This document shows, in pieces, positions 1 to 7,175 of a stretch of 30,592 bases of DNA. Where the stretch lies: contig CAZRAY010000022.1 of the NCBI GenBank assembly GCA_964598235.1, positions 1 through 30,592 of the forward strand, read 5' to 3'. The DNA comes from UBA652 sp964598235. Its GTDB lineage: Bacteria > Pseudomonadota > Gammaproteobacteria > Nitrosococcales > Methylophagaceae. Numbering within the stretch: the stretch's first letter is position 1; the number at the start of each line of letters is the position of its first letter. The position numbers and the translations under genes were made by a program. Below the pieces are notes generated by a model. That model ran no database searches, was not told the origin of the DNA, and saw only the letters and a program-made list of their open reading frames with translations.

Positions 1-91
1 TTGTAGCAAACATCTGGTAGCGAACCCTTAGTTTATCTAAGAGTTCAAAATCAGATTCTGCTTTGTCAAATTCCATCATCAATTTCGCCAT
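1..91 (-). CDS. N-terminal fragment of an unknown protein, cut by the window edge
   Basis: An open frame starts at an ATG at 91 and runs off the left edge, giving about 30 residues (it begins MAKLMMEFDKAES). An in-frame TAG lies a short way upstream, so the start is bounded. The fragment looks helical and charged, and no family is recognised. It sits just downstream, on the same strand, of a TATAAT box overlapping a perfect palindrome (125-155), the arrangement expected for a small self-regulated operon. No good Shine-Dalgarno sequence is seen before the ATG, so the frame itself is only moderately supported. Confidence 0.4.
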   Translation of the reverse strand, partial: MAKLMMEFDKAESDFELLDKLRVRYQMFAT

Positions 92-124
92 TCCAGTATG
101 CGAGTGAAAGAAAGCTAACTTGTT

Positions 125-155
125 AATAACGAGAACCACAATTCTCGTTATTATA
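125..155 (-). promoter_or_regulatory. Promoter -10 box overlapped by a perfect palindromic operator candidate
   Basis: Two perfect 11-bp arms, AATAACGAGAA and its reverse complement, lie at 125-135 and 142-152, separated by 6 bases. The minus-strand hexamer TATAAT lies at 150-155 and overlaps the right arm. A repressor bound here would cover the -10 element and the start of the transcript for the minus-strand frame at the left edge. No convincing -35 box is visible. Confidence 0.5.
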
Positions 156-380
156 TGCATATATACGGCCAAAATTTCTTTGTATTGTCATATTGAGCAT
201 GTAAACCGAGAATTGAGAAGGTTCATTATCTGTTTAATAAATACAATAGCACAAAGCCACTGATTGCATTAGGAAGCTCTTTTTAAAAGTAAATATCAGC
301 CAGCTGGGTTTTCGCTTAAACCCGAGGCAACAAACCCGCATAGTGTAAAATAACACGATTCATTTTTAGAGTTTAATATC
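156..380. other. Non-coding stretch upstream of the AEC transporter gene
   Basis: No credible coding frame was found. The region holds the 5' side of the leftward promoter and an AT-rich leader before the transporter ATG. The transporter has a modest AGAG ribosome-binding site (around 368-371). No terminator, tRNA or repeat was recognised. Confidence 0.5.
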
Positions 381-1301
381 ATGTTCAGTGTGTTGGCGCA
401 GATGGCGCTATTGATATCCGCAGGCGTTATTTGGCAACGCTTTGCGCCGCCACATATTACGGTTGTATCCCATCGCCGGGCGATGACGGATGTGGTGTTT
501 TATATCTTATTGCCGGCATTGGTATTGGATGTGATTTGGCGGTCGCCAATTGAGGCATTAGTGCTGAGCACGTCAATCTTGGCTGTGGGGAGCATTATTG
601 CGGGTTTGGGGGCGATGTGGTTAGTGATAACGCGTTTGCCGATCTCTCGGCCACAAGCAGGCGCATTGATGTTGGCGGCTGGGTTTCCGAATGCAACCTA
701 TTTTGGTATGCCGATTATTGAACAGGTATTTGGGGAATGGACAAAACCGGTTGTGCTCCAATTTGATTTATTTGGTTGCACGCCTGTTTTATTAACCTTC
801 GGCATCTTGATGGCGCAATGGTATGGCGGCAAACATGGCGAAACACATCCGATAAAAACCTTATTAGCGGTGCCGCCGCTTTGGGCGGCTGGGTTGGCGA
901 TAAGTTTAAATTTAGCCGGTGTCTCGCAGCCAGAATTCATCCAAAATGGCTTATCGTTATTAGGTGCGGCTGTGGTGCCGTTGATGCTGATGGTATTAGG
1001 GATGAGTTTACGTTGGGATAGCTTTAAGGTGGCATATTTGCCGATGGTGTTGCCGGTTGTGTTGATTCAGTTAGTGTCAACGCCCTTTTTGATGTTGGGC
1101 TTGGGGCATGCTCTGGATATGCAAGCGCCATTATTACATGCTGTGGTGTTAGAAACGGCCATGCCAACTATGTTGCTTGGCGTGGTGTTGTGTGATCGTT
1201 ATGGTTTGGATGGGAAGCTTTACGCTGCAGGGGCGGGTTTAACGACATTATTAACCGTCGTCACCTTACCGTTGTGGTTTTATTTTTTAACGGGTGGCTG
1301 A
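381..1301 (+). CDS. AEC-family (auxin efflux carrier-like) permease
   Basis: The 306-residue protein is hydrophobic along its whole length, with about ten predicted membrane segments and short polar loops, as in the AEC/PIN-like family (Mem_trans). A Gly/Asn/Pro-containing segment near residues 99-113 (AGFPNATYFGMP) matches the conserved AEC sequence around the first half of the transporter. Bacterial members are inner-membrane carriers thought to move small organic acids; the substrate cannot be told from sequence. The gene stands alone on the plus strand. Its last 22 bases overlap the 3' end of the convergent CinA-like gene, so there is no room for a terminator between them. Confidence 0.85.
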   Translation: MFSVLAQMALLISAGVIWQRFAPPHITVVSHRRAMTDVVFYILLPALVLDVIWRSPIEALVLSTSILAVGSIIAGLGAMWLVITRLPISRPQAGALMLAAGFPNATYFGMPIIEQVFGEWTKPVVLQFDLFGCTPVLLTFGILMAQWYGGKHGETHPIKTLLAVPPLWAAGLAISLNLAGVSQPEFIQNGLSLLGAAVVPLMLMVLGMSLRWDSFKVAYLPMVLPVVLIQLVSTPFLMLGLGHALDMQAPLLHAVVLETAMPTMLLGVVLCDRYGLDGKLYAAGAGLTTLLTVVTLPLWFYFLTGG

Positions 1302-2035
1302 GCCTGCCAAGCAAAGCCCATGGCGTTAATATTATCCTTGAGGTAAACCATCGATGCTTTAACCTCTAAAGCCTTGCCACGGAGGCTGAGTTCAATATAA
1401 CCATCTGAACCTAGTCGCGGCAAGCTAGATAAACGAAGTTCAGGATAATCATTTAAAATAGACTGCATCAAATCAATAAAATCTGATTCCCTGCCTTTGA
1501 TGATATAGATGATATCTTCGGCTTCGGGTGCGGTGTTATGTAGGTTTGGATAATGGGTATTGAGCACCCATTCAATCATCGGCCAGGCCATTTCAGGAAA
1601 ACCGGGCATAAAATGATGTTGATTAAGAGAAAACCCGGGTACACGATTGACTTCATTAGGAATAATACTGCTTCCAATAGGCAGTTCGGCCATTAAAACA
1701 CGCTTAGGATAGGTTGCATCACCATATTGCGCTTCAATTTCAGCGATAGCTTCGGGATGGCGTTCTAATAAAACATGAGCGGCTGCGGCAGTCGCCTGAC
1801 GGGTGCGATCATCGGGCGTTGCACCAATGCCACCAAAGCTGAATACGATATCATCGCTGGCCAATGAAAATTCAAGAAAGCGCTGCAAGGGGGCTAGATC
1901 ATCGCCTAGTATCATCGTCCAGCCTAGCTCCAAACCGCGTTTAGCCAGTGTGGTTTGTAGATGCTGAAAATGGCTATCTTGTCGCTTGCCACTGAGCAAT
2001 TCATCACCAATAATAATGGCACCGATATGCATCAC
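1280..2035 (-). CDS. CinA-like protein, molybdopterin-binding (MoCF) domain only
   Basis: The 251-residue protein starts with the CinA/MoaB-type fold signature: IIIGDELLSGKRQDSH at residues 7-22, then a glycine-rich FSFGGIGATPDDRT near 85-98. This matches the N-terminal MoCF_biosynth domain of competence/damage-inducible protein A. The C-terminal nicotinamide-nucleotide amidase domain of full-length CinA (about 400 residues) is absent, so this is the short stand-alone form. Short relatives may act on ADP-ribose or nucleotide pyrophosphates, but that is inference here. The ATG has a GGAG site 8 bases upstream. It follows the truncated haemoglobin gene on the same strand, and a 120-bp palindromic repeat fills the gap between them. 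Confidence 0.8.
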   Translation of the reverse strand: MMHIGAIIIGDELLSGKRQDSHFQHLQTTLAKRGLELGWTMILGDDLAPLQRFLEFSLASDDIVFSFGGIGATPDDRTRQATAAAAHVLLERHPEAIAEIEAQYGDATYPKRVLMAELPIGSSIIPNEVNRVPGFSLNQHHFMPGFPEMAWPMIEWVLNTHYPNLHNTAPEAEDIIYIIKGRESDFIDLMQSILNDYPELRLSSLPRLGSDGYIELSLRGKALEVKASMVYLKDNINAMGFAWQAQPPVKK

Positions 2036-2044
2036 GTTATCTCC

Positions 2045-2164
2045 AATAAATTAGGATTTTTGTTTGAGGTCAAGGCAGATTGTTTTTGAGAGCCCGAGTG
2101 TATAGGTCATACATGAGGATCGCAGAAAACAATCTAACGTGGAGATCGGATAAAAGACAATTTA
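2045..2164 (+). repeat. 120-bp imperfect palindromic dispersed repeat, copy 1
   Basis: This segment is nearly identical, over exactly 120 bp, to the reverse complement of 21230-21349. Differences are a handful of substitutions and two or three single-base indels. It is itself an imperfect palindrome: AGATTGTTTTTG on the left pairs with a near-copy of CAAAAAACAATCT on the right. Outer arms such as TTTTTGT / ACAAAAA and a central GTGTAT / ATACAT also pair. One end is TAAATTGTCTTTT on the minus strand, and its TAA serves as the stop codon of the haemoglobin gene. No open frame is present. It fits a MITE- or REP-like non-autonomous element. Confidence 0.85.
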
Positions 2165-2551
2165 TTCTTCTCGATTTCGCATAAAGTCAGCGGTCTGCAC
2201 AAACCCTGCCATTAATTGCTCAGAAAACAGCGGGTCGAGGTCTCTATTTTTTAGCGCTTGCGCCATGCAATAAAGCCACTGATCACGCTCTTCAATGCCA
2301 ATAGGAAAGGGCATATGGCGACCTCGCAAGCGTGGATGGCCATATTTTTCAACATAGAGCTGTGGCCCACCGAGCCAGCCAGAGAGGAAAAGATAGAGTT
2401 TTTCTTCGCTAATTTTAATATCGTCTGGGTGCATCTTGCGGAGTAACTGTGTTTGCGGCGTATTTTCCATGATGTGATAAAAATCAACACAGAGTTGGCG
2501 CACAGCAGTTTCGCCACCAAGACGTTCATAATGGGTAAGTATCGTTGACAT
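2162..2551 (-). CDS. Group II truncated haemoglobin
   Basis: The 129-residue protein has the 2/2 globin pattern of group II (HbO/YjbI-like). Tyr25 (DFYHIM) fits B10 and the KLYLFLSGWLGGP segment fits the CD/E region. His79 in RGRHMPFPI fits the proximal F8 haem ligand, and Trp92 (RDQWLYCM) fits the G8 Trp characteristic of groups II and III. These cytoplasmic haem proteins bind O2 and other diatomic ligands, and are linked in various bacteria to peroxide or nitric oxide handling. The stop codon lies inside the 120-bp repeat. A perfect 6-4-6 inverted repeat sits in the promoter spacer upstream, suggesting regulation. The CinA-like gene follows on the same strand. Confidence 0.9.
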   Translation of the reverse strand: MSTILTHYERLGGETAVRQLCVDFYHIMENTPQTQLLRKMHPDDIKISEEKLYLFLSGWLGGPQLYVEKYGHPRLRGRHMPFPIGIEERDQWLYCMAQALKNRDLDPLFSEQLMAGFVQTADFMRNREE

Positions 2552-2586
2552 GATTATTTATAGTGTTAACAAAGGTGAATTATCAT

Positions 2587-2602
2587 ACGTTATTTTTAAC
2601 GT
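2587..2602 (-). promoter_or_regulatory. Candidate operator in the truncated haemoglobin promoter
   Basis: ACGTTA and TAACGT form a perfect inverted repeat with a 4-base spacer, 36-51 bases upstream of the haemoglobin ATG. On the minus strand a TATGAT -10-like hexamer follows at its edge, so the palindrome falls in the -10/-35 spacer. The binding factor is unknown. Confidence 0.35.
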
Positions 2603-2932
2603 TTAAGGTAATTGATGCTTACAATTTAATGGATGTATAGCAATACTATAGTGAGTGATAATGGCCCAATGATTAAGCATGTTATGTTGCCATAATATTA
2701 TCTGTAACGATTGTTTATAAGTATGCCAAGCTAAAATAATAGGTTATGATTGTTCGTTCGCTTATGCTTTAGTGTGGGATTTGGTAGCGACCTAAAATGG
2801 GTCTTGGGTAAGCTAACCACTATTGCATTATTAATCTAGTCTATTTAAATAGCAATGTAAAAACACATAGATTTTGACCTATGTCATCATACCGACCCAA
2901 TAATCGAGATTTCTCATACTTAAGGTGTAAAT
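2603..2932. other. Long AT-rich intergenic region with a possible structured leader
   Basis: Together with 2552-2602 this is a 381-bp gap between divergent genes, with no credible coding frame. At 2774-2820 two nested stems can be drawn: TGGTAGC (2782-2788) with GCTAACCA (2812-2819, one bulge), enclosing GACC (2789-2792) with GGTC (2800-2803). Closer to the TonB receptor gene, ACATAG/CTATGT forms a 6-bp hairpin around 2867-2886. The receptor's AAGGTG ribosome-binding site is at 2922-2927. I see no Fur box, no cobalamin riboswitch core and no c-di-GMP riboswitch consensus. Confidence 0.35.
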
Positions 2933-4909
2933 GTGAAAAAAACAATCCTCACGACATTTATATTTATCTTTTCCTTGACTGCCTATGTTGTGCATGGAGA
3001 CGATAGCGCGTTACTTGAATTGCCATTAGAAGGTTTGATGCAACAGCAAGTGTCTTCAATTTCGAAAAAATCACAAAAAATAGAGGATACGCCAGCAGCA
3101 GCCTATGTGATTACAGCAAAAGATATTGAGCGCTCAGGTGCGACAAGTATTCCAGAAGTTTTACGCCTTGCACCAGGTGTTGATGTTGCTGCAATTGGTA
3201 ATAATAAGTGGGCGGTATCCATTCGTGGGTTTAATAGTCGATTAGCGTCTAAGGTTTTAGTGATGCTTGATGGTCGCGCCATTTATCCGACTATTTATCC
3301 AGGAACTTTCTGGGAGAACAATGATATCCCGTTGGCATTGATTGAACGCGTAGAAGTGCTGCGAGGACCGGGGGCGGCCATTTGGGGTAACAACGCAATG
3401 AATGGTGTGATTAATATCATTACTAAATCATCACATGATACGGTGGGGGGACAGCTTGGGTTAACATTTGGCTCAGAGCAAAAAGGAATTGCCAGTGGTA
3501 GCTACAGCTGGGCGCTTGATCAAAATACAAGTTTTCGTGTGCATGGGCATGCACGGAAAACAGATAGCGCTGAGCTTGTATCAGGTGGCGCTGGTGACGA
3601 TGATTGGGAATCACAAAATATAGGTTTTCGATTAGATAAAGAATTACAGCAAGGTCGTATATTACTTCAAGGTGGGGTATTTAATTCTCAAACAGGCGAC
3701 AGATTAACGGCCCCCCGTTTTGATGGCGGCGTTGATATATTGACTGGCGATAAAAAAAATGACAGCGCACATCTTCAGCTAATATGGGATTATGAAGCTG
3801 ATAATGGCGTATTACATACGTTGCAGGGCTTCGCAGAGTATGCCAATACAGATGTAGGTATTATTCAATTTCGTACGAAAACAGTTGATTTAGAATATCA
3901 GCAACAATTAACATTGGGCCAGCATCAAGAACTCATCTGGGGGCTAGGTTATCGTGTGTGGAAAAATGTAGGCTTCGAGACGCCTTATTCGACACTGAGA
4001 AAGTCTGATGAAATGAGTCACCTCGCCAGTTTTTTTATTCAGGATGATATTAGCTTAATTCCTAGCACCTTAATCTTAACGTTGGGAGCAAGACTAGAGC
4101 AACGTACTAACTTAGATAGGGAGCTTCAGCCTAATATTCGGCTGTTATGGACGCCGGATGAGATAAATAGTTTTTGGGCTGCTGCTTCTCGCACGATACG
4201 GATGCCAACCATTGCTGAATCAGATAGTCGACTGGCCATACTTGGCCCGTCACCAGAAACATTTATGTTGCCTGTAGTGCGAGAGCTTTCTCCATTGGAT
4301 ACTGAAAAATTAACCGCATTTGATATTGGGTGGCGGCGTCAGTGGCATCAAAATTTCTCAACAGATATCACTGGGTTTATATATCACTATGATGATCTAT
4401 TAGGGCTGGAAATGTTGGCGCCTGCAGGGGTTCCACCTACTTCTCTCCCATTGATTGTAGTGAATAGTGGAAAGATACAACAATTTGGTGTCGAATTAAG
4501 TGCGGCATGGCAACCAACAGATGATTGGCAAATAAAATTTAATTATAGCTGGCTTCATGGCAGAAATAAATCAGGAGATCTCACAGCGAGCTTAGATAGT
4601 AGTGCGAGGCATAAAGTATCGCTACAAATAACACATGAAATTAATCAAAATTTAGAATGGACAGGATTTTTACGGTATATAGATGAAATAACCGTTGTCA
4701 GTCCTTCTATCTTCGATGGTTACAAAGTGCCTGCATATACATCATTGGACCTTCGATTAAAATATAAATTAGATGCTGATGTGGATATCTCACTAGTAGG
4801 TCAAAACTTACTTCAGTCATCTCATAAAGAGTATCTTGATGATATTTCAATTTCTCCGGCAACTGAGATACAACGTGGTGTGTACCTTAAGTTGGATTGG
4901 AGATTTTAG
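2933..4909 (+). CDS. TonB-dependent outer-membrane receptor
   Basis: The 658-residue protein starts at GTG with an AAGGTG site 5 bases upstream; the ATG two bases before it is out of frame and meets TGA at once. It has a signal peptide (residues 1 to about 22) and a plug domain from about 35 to 165 (DTPAAAYVITAKDIERSGA, IRGFNSR, VEVLRGPGAAIWG, NGVINIITK). The rest is a beta-barrel ending in Trp-Arg-Phe, with the terminal aromatic expected for outer-membrane insertion. The ligand is unknown. Its N-terminus (LELPLEGLMQQQVSSISKK) resembles receptors found beside DUF4154 and c-di-GMP genes rather than classic siderophore receptors. A YfiR-like gene follows after 2 bases and a GGDEF gene after that, so the three probably form one operon. 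Confidence 0.93.
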   Translation: MKKTILTTFIFIFSLTAYVVHGDDSALLELPLEGLMQQQVSSISKKSQKIEDTPAAAYVITAKDIERSGATSIPEVLRLAPGVDVAAIGNNKWAVSIRGFNSRLASKVLVMLDGRAIYPTIYPGTFWENNDIPLALIERVEVLRGPGAAIWGNNAMNGVINIITKSSHDTVGGQLGLTFGSEQKGIASGSYSWALDQNTSFRVHGHARKTDSAELVSGGAGDDDWESQNIGFRLDKELQQGRILLQGGVFNSQTGDRLTAPRFDGGVDILTGDKKNDSAHLQLIWDYEADNGVLHTLQGFAEYANTDVGIIQFRTKTVDLEYQQQLTLGQHQELIWGLGYRVWKNVGFETPYSTLRKSDEMSHLASFFIQDDISLIPSTLILTLGARLEQRTNLDRELQPNIRLLWTPDEINSFWAAASRTIRMPTIAESDSRLAILGPSPETFMLPVVRELSPLDTEKLTAFDIGWRRQWHQNFSTDITGFIYHYDDLLGLEMLAPAGVPPTSLPLIVVNSGKIQQFGVELSAAWQPTDDWQIKFNYSWLHGRNKSGDLTASLDSSARHKVSLQITHEINQNLEWTGFLRYIDEITVVSPSIFDGYKVPAYTSLDLRLKYKLDADVDISLVGQNLLQSSHKEYLDDISISPATEIQRGVYLKLDWRF

Positions 4910-4911
4910 GC

Positions 4912-5451
4912 GTGTTAATCCTTCATCGAAATATGCTGATAATGCTGTCGATTATTTTAGTTCAAGTATTTAATGTGCCGCATGTGCTGGCTGCAGAGAA
5001 TAATTTTGAGGCTAAATTAAAGGCTGGGTTTGTATATAACTTCATTAAAATAGAGCAGCCTAAAATGCAACCGGTAGGATATTATAAATTATGTGTGGCT
5101 GGGAATAGCTCGATAAATGAGGTCTTACCTGAGTTAAACCATAAGAAAGTGCATGGTGTTGCGATCAAAATCATTAATATTTTGCCAAATGAGTCGCCTG
5201 CAAATTGTGATAGTTTATTTATTGGTAAAATAATCGATCAATCAAACATTGATTTCTTGATAAAGGTGAGCAAGGAAAATAGTGTATTAACGATGAGTGA
5301 CGTATCAAGTTATCTTGATTTGGGCGTCGTGATCAGTTTGAAACAATTGCAAGGTAAGTTACGGTTTGATGTAAACTTAAAGTCCGCACGAGAATCAAAC
5401 ATTATGCTTAATGCGCATTTATTGAGGCTGGCACATTTTATAGTGCAATAA
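4912..5451 (+). CDS. YfiR-type periplasmic protein (DUF4154)
   Basis: I chose the GTG at 4912, 2 bases after the receptor stop and 9 bases after a GGAG (4899-4902). An in-frame TTG upstream and an ATG at 4933 are the alternatives. The 179-residue product has a signal peptide to about residue 28. It then follows the DUF4154/YfiR pattern: KLKAGFVYNFIKIEQP, KLCVAGNSS, HGVAIKI, CDSLFIGK, SVLTMSDVSSYLDLGVVISL, GKLRFDVNL and a helical end. Cys61 and Cys99 are placed like the conserved disulphide pair of YfiR. In Pseudomonas aeruginosa, YfiR is the periplasmic repressor of the diguanylate cyclase YfiN. Here the next gene is a cyclase of similar architecture, so the same role is a reasonable inference. 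Confidence 0.82.
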   Translation: MLILHRNMLIMLSIILVQVFNVPHVLAAENNFEAKLKAGFVYNFIKIEQPKMQPVGYYKLCVAGNSSINEVLPELNHKKVHGVAIKIINILPNESPANCDSLFIGKIIDQSNIDFLIKVSKENSVLTMSDVSSYLDLGVVISLKQLQGKLRFDVNLKSARESNIMLNAHLLRLAHFIVQ

Positions 5452-5484
5452 TACATTTGGGAAATGAGACATACGGAATAGTTT

Positions 5485-7089
5485 ATGCTGTCCATATTAA
5501 AGTTAAAACCGTCAATTTATAAAAAGCAAGGGCTTTTGTTAGCAAAAGTATTGGGTGTGTCACTGATACTCATTTTCATTTTGTTAACCATGCAAAAAAC
5601 ATATAATGCGATACAAGTAGAACAAGAAAAGCTTCAGGTATTATCTCAAGTGATTAGTAGTAATATTGCCGTGTCAGTGCTATTTAATGATTCCGCTTCA
5701 GCTCAAGAAACACTCAACACCTTGTCATTCAGTAAGTCTATGATTAAATACGCTATTTTGATCAATACTAAAGATGAGTTGATTGCATATTTTGGTAATG
5801 CAAGCGTCGATAAGACAAGAGGTTGGGATATAATCGACAAATATCAGCCTGTTGAAATTAATAATGAAAAAATAGGAGAGCTATATATTGTCGTTAGCCT
5901 AGAAGGAATGTGGCAAAGCGTTATTTTAGATCTTATATTATTGGCGGGGATATTTGTATTAGTTTGGTCGGTTGCTATCGTATTGACGCGTAAATTATCA
6001 CGTACAATTGTAGAGCCAATTAATAACTTGGCAGCAACATCACGACATATCGTAGAGACAGGCAGGTATGCGTTGCGAACTAAAAAATCAAGCAATGATG
6101 AGGTTGGAGAATTAACAGACACCTTTAATGAGATGCTTGATCTTATCGAAAAAAGAGACAGCGAGCTGCGTATCTCTGCAATTGCTTTTGATACGCAAGA
6201 AGCAATTATCGTAGCAGACTCGAAGATGAATATTATTCGCGTTAATCCTGCATACACGGCAATAACAGGATATGAAGCAAGAGAATCTGTTGGTAGAAAA
6301 CCTGTTTTTTTATCCTCAAAACATCATGGTAATGATCTGTATCAAAAGATAGATGTTGCACTCAATAAAACAGGAGATTGGCAGGGCAAGATCATATCGT
6401 CACGTAAAGATGGTCAGGATTACCACGGTGAATATATGATTACGGTTGTAAAAGATGAAAAAAATAGGATTACACACTATGTTGTGAAATTTACAAATAT
6501 CAGCGAACGAATTGCTGCGGAAGAAAAAATACGTAATTTAGCTTTTTATGATGCATTAACCGGGCTACCGAATAGACGATTATTGGTAGATCGGATAGAT
6601 GTTGCATTAAATAAGAGTATCCGGAACAAAGAATTTGGCGCGATATTTTATTTGGATCTTGATAAATTTAAGAGGCTAAATGATGAAAAAGGACATCATT
6701 ATGGTGATCTGCTATTGGTTGGAGTCGCACAGTGTTTACTCGCCTTGATGCGAACAGAAGATACGGTTTCTAGGCTTGCAGGAGATGAATTTATTGTAAT
6801 GGTCGAAAGGATTTCTGAAGACGAAGAACAAGCACGAGCGGCAGCGCAAAAAATTGGCGATAAAATCGTGATGACATTGAATCAACCTTATATATTGAGA
6901 GATGTGACTTATGATTCTTCGGCAAGTGTTGGTGTTACGCTTTTTAACGGTAAAAAAGAGGATGTAGAGACGTTATTAATTCAAGCAGATACGGCAATGT
7001 ATGCGGCTAAAAGTGAAGGAAATAATACCCTCCGATTTTTTGATGATAAAAAGTCAGCAGGAAGTAAAATAAAGCTAGTACGCTCATAA
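5485..7089 (+). CDS. Membrane diguanylate cyclase: CHASE8-like sensor, HAMP, PAS, GGDEF
   Basis: The 534-residue protein has membrane segments at about 20-36 and 148-168 enclosing a roughly 110-residue periplasmic domain that resembles the CHASE8 domain of YfiN (VISSNIAVSVLFNDSASAQETLNTL). A HAMP linker (about 169-222), a PAS domain (about 230-345) and a GGDEF domain (about 350-520) follow. The signature is AGDEF at 432-436 rather than GGDEF. Asp391 lies in FYLDLDKFKRLND, the metal/substrate region, and RTED at 423-426 is the RxxD inhibitory site five residues upstream. The enzyme should make c-di-GMP from two GTP with product feedback. YfiN lacks the PAS domain seen here. The start has a GGAA site. 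It is the third gene of the receptor/YfiR cassette. Confidence 0.9.
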   Translation: MLSILKLKPSIYKKQGLLLAKVLGVSLILIFILLTMQKTYNAIQVEQEKLQVLSQVISSNIAVSVLFNDSASAQETLNTLSFSKSMIKYAILINTKDELIAYFGNASVDKTRGWDIIDKYQPVEINNEKIGELYIVVSLEGMWQSVILDLILLAGIFVLVWSVAIVLTRKLSRTIVEPINNLAATSRHIVETGRYALRTKKSSNDEVGELTDTFNEMLDLIEKRDSELRISAIAFDTQEAIIVADSKMNIIRVNPAYTAITGYEARESVGRKPVFLSSKHHGNDLYQKIDVALNKTGDWQGKIISSRKDGQDYHGEYMITVVKDEKNRITHYVVKFTNISERIAAEEKIRNLAFYDALTGLPNRRLLVDRIDVALNKSIRNKEFGAIFYLDLDKFKRLNDEKGHHYGDLLLVGVAQCLLALMRTEDTVSRLAGDEFIVMVERISEDEEQARAAAQKIGDKIVMTLNQPYILRDVTYDSSASVGVTLFNGKKEDVETLLIQADTAMYAAKSEGNNTLRFFDDKKSAGSKIKLVRS

Positions 7090-7104
7090 TATTGCGAGAT
7101 ACCT

Positions 7105-7113
7105 TGTTATAAT
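7105..7113 (+). promoter_or_regulatory. Extended -10 promoter element for mrp
   Basis: TGtTATAAT matches the extended -10 consensus exactly. It lies 63 bases before the mrp ATG; the sequence 17 bases upstream is a poor -35, as is usual for extended -10 promoters. A 6-bp hairpin (AACCAT 7129-7134, ATGGTT 7142-7147) lies in the leader. Confidence 0.5.
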
Positions 7114-7175
7114 GTTCTGATATGTTCGAACCATAATACTGATGGTTTAACGATAAATTTAGATTGGAGCAATTG

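Noticed and set aside
2761..2932. c-di-GMP (GEMM) or cobalamin riboswitch before the TonB receptor
   Set aside because: The conserved GEMM and B12-box core sequences are absent; only generic stems can be drawn, so it is kept only as a weak leader candidate.
2933..4909. Naming the receptor BtuB or a siderophore receptor
   Set aside because: There is no B12 riboswitch or Fur box, and the context is c-di-GMP signalling; ligand left open.
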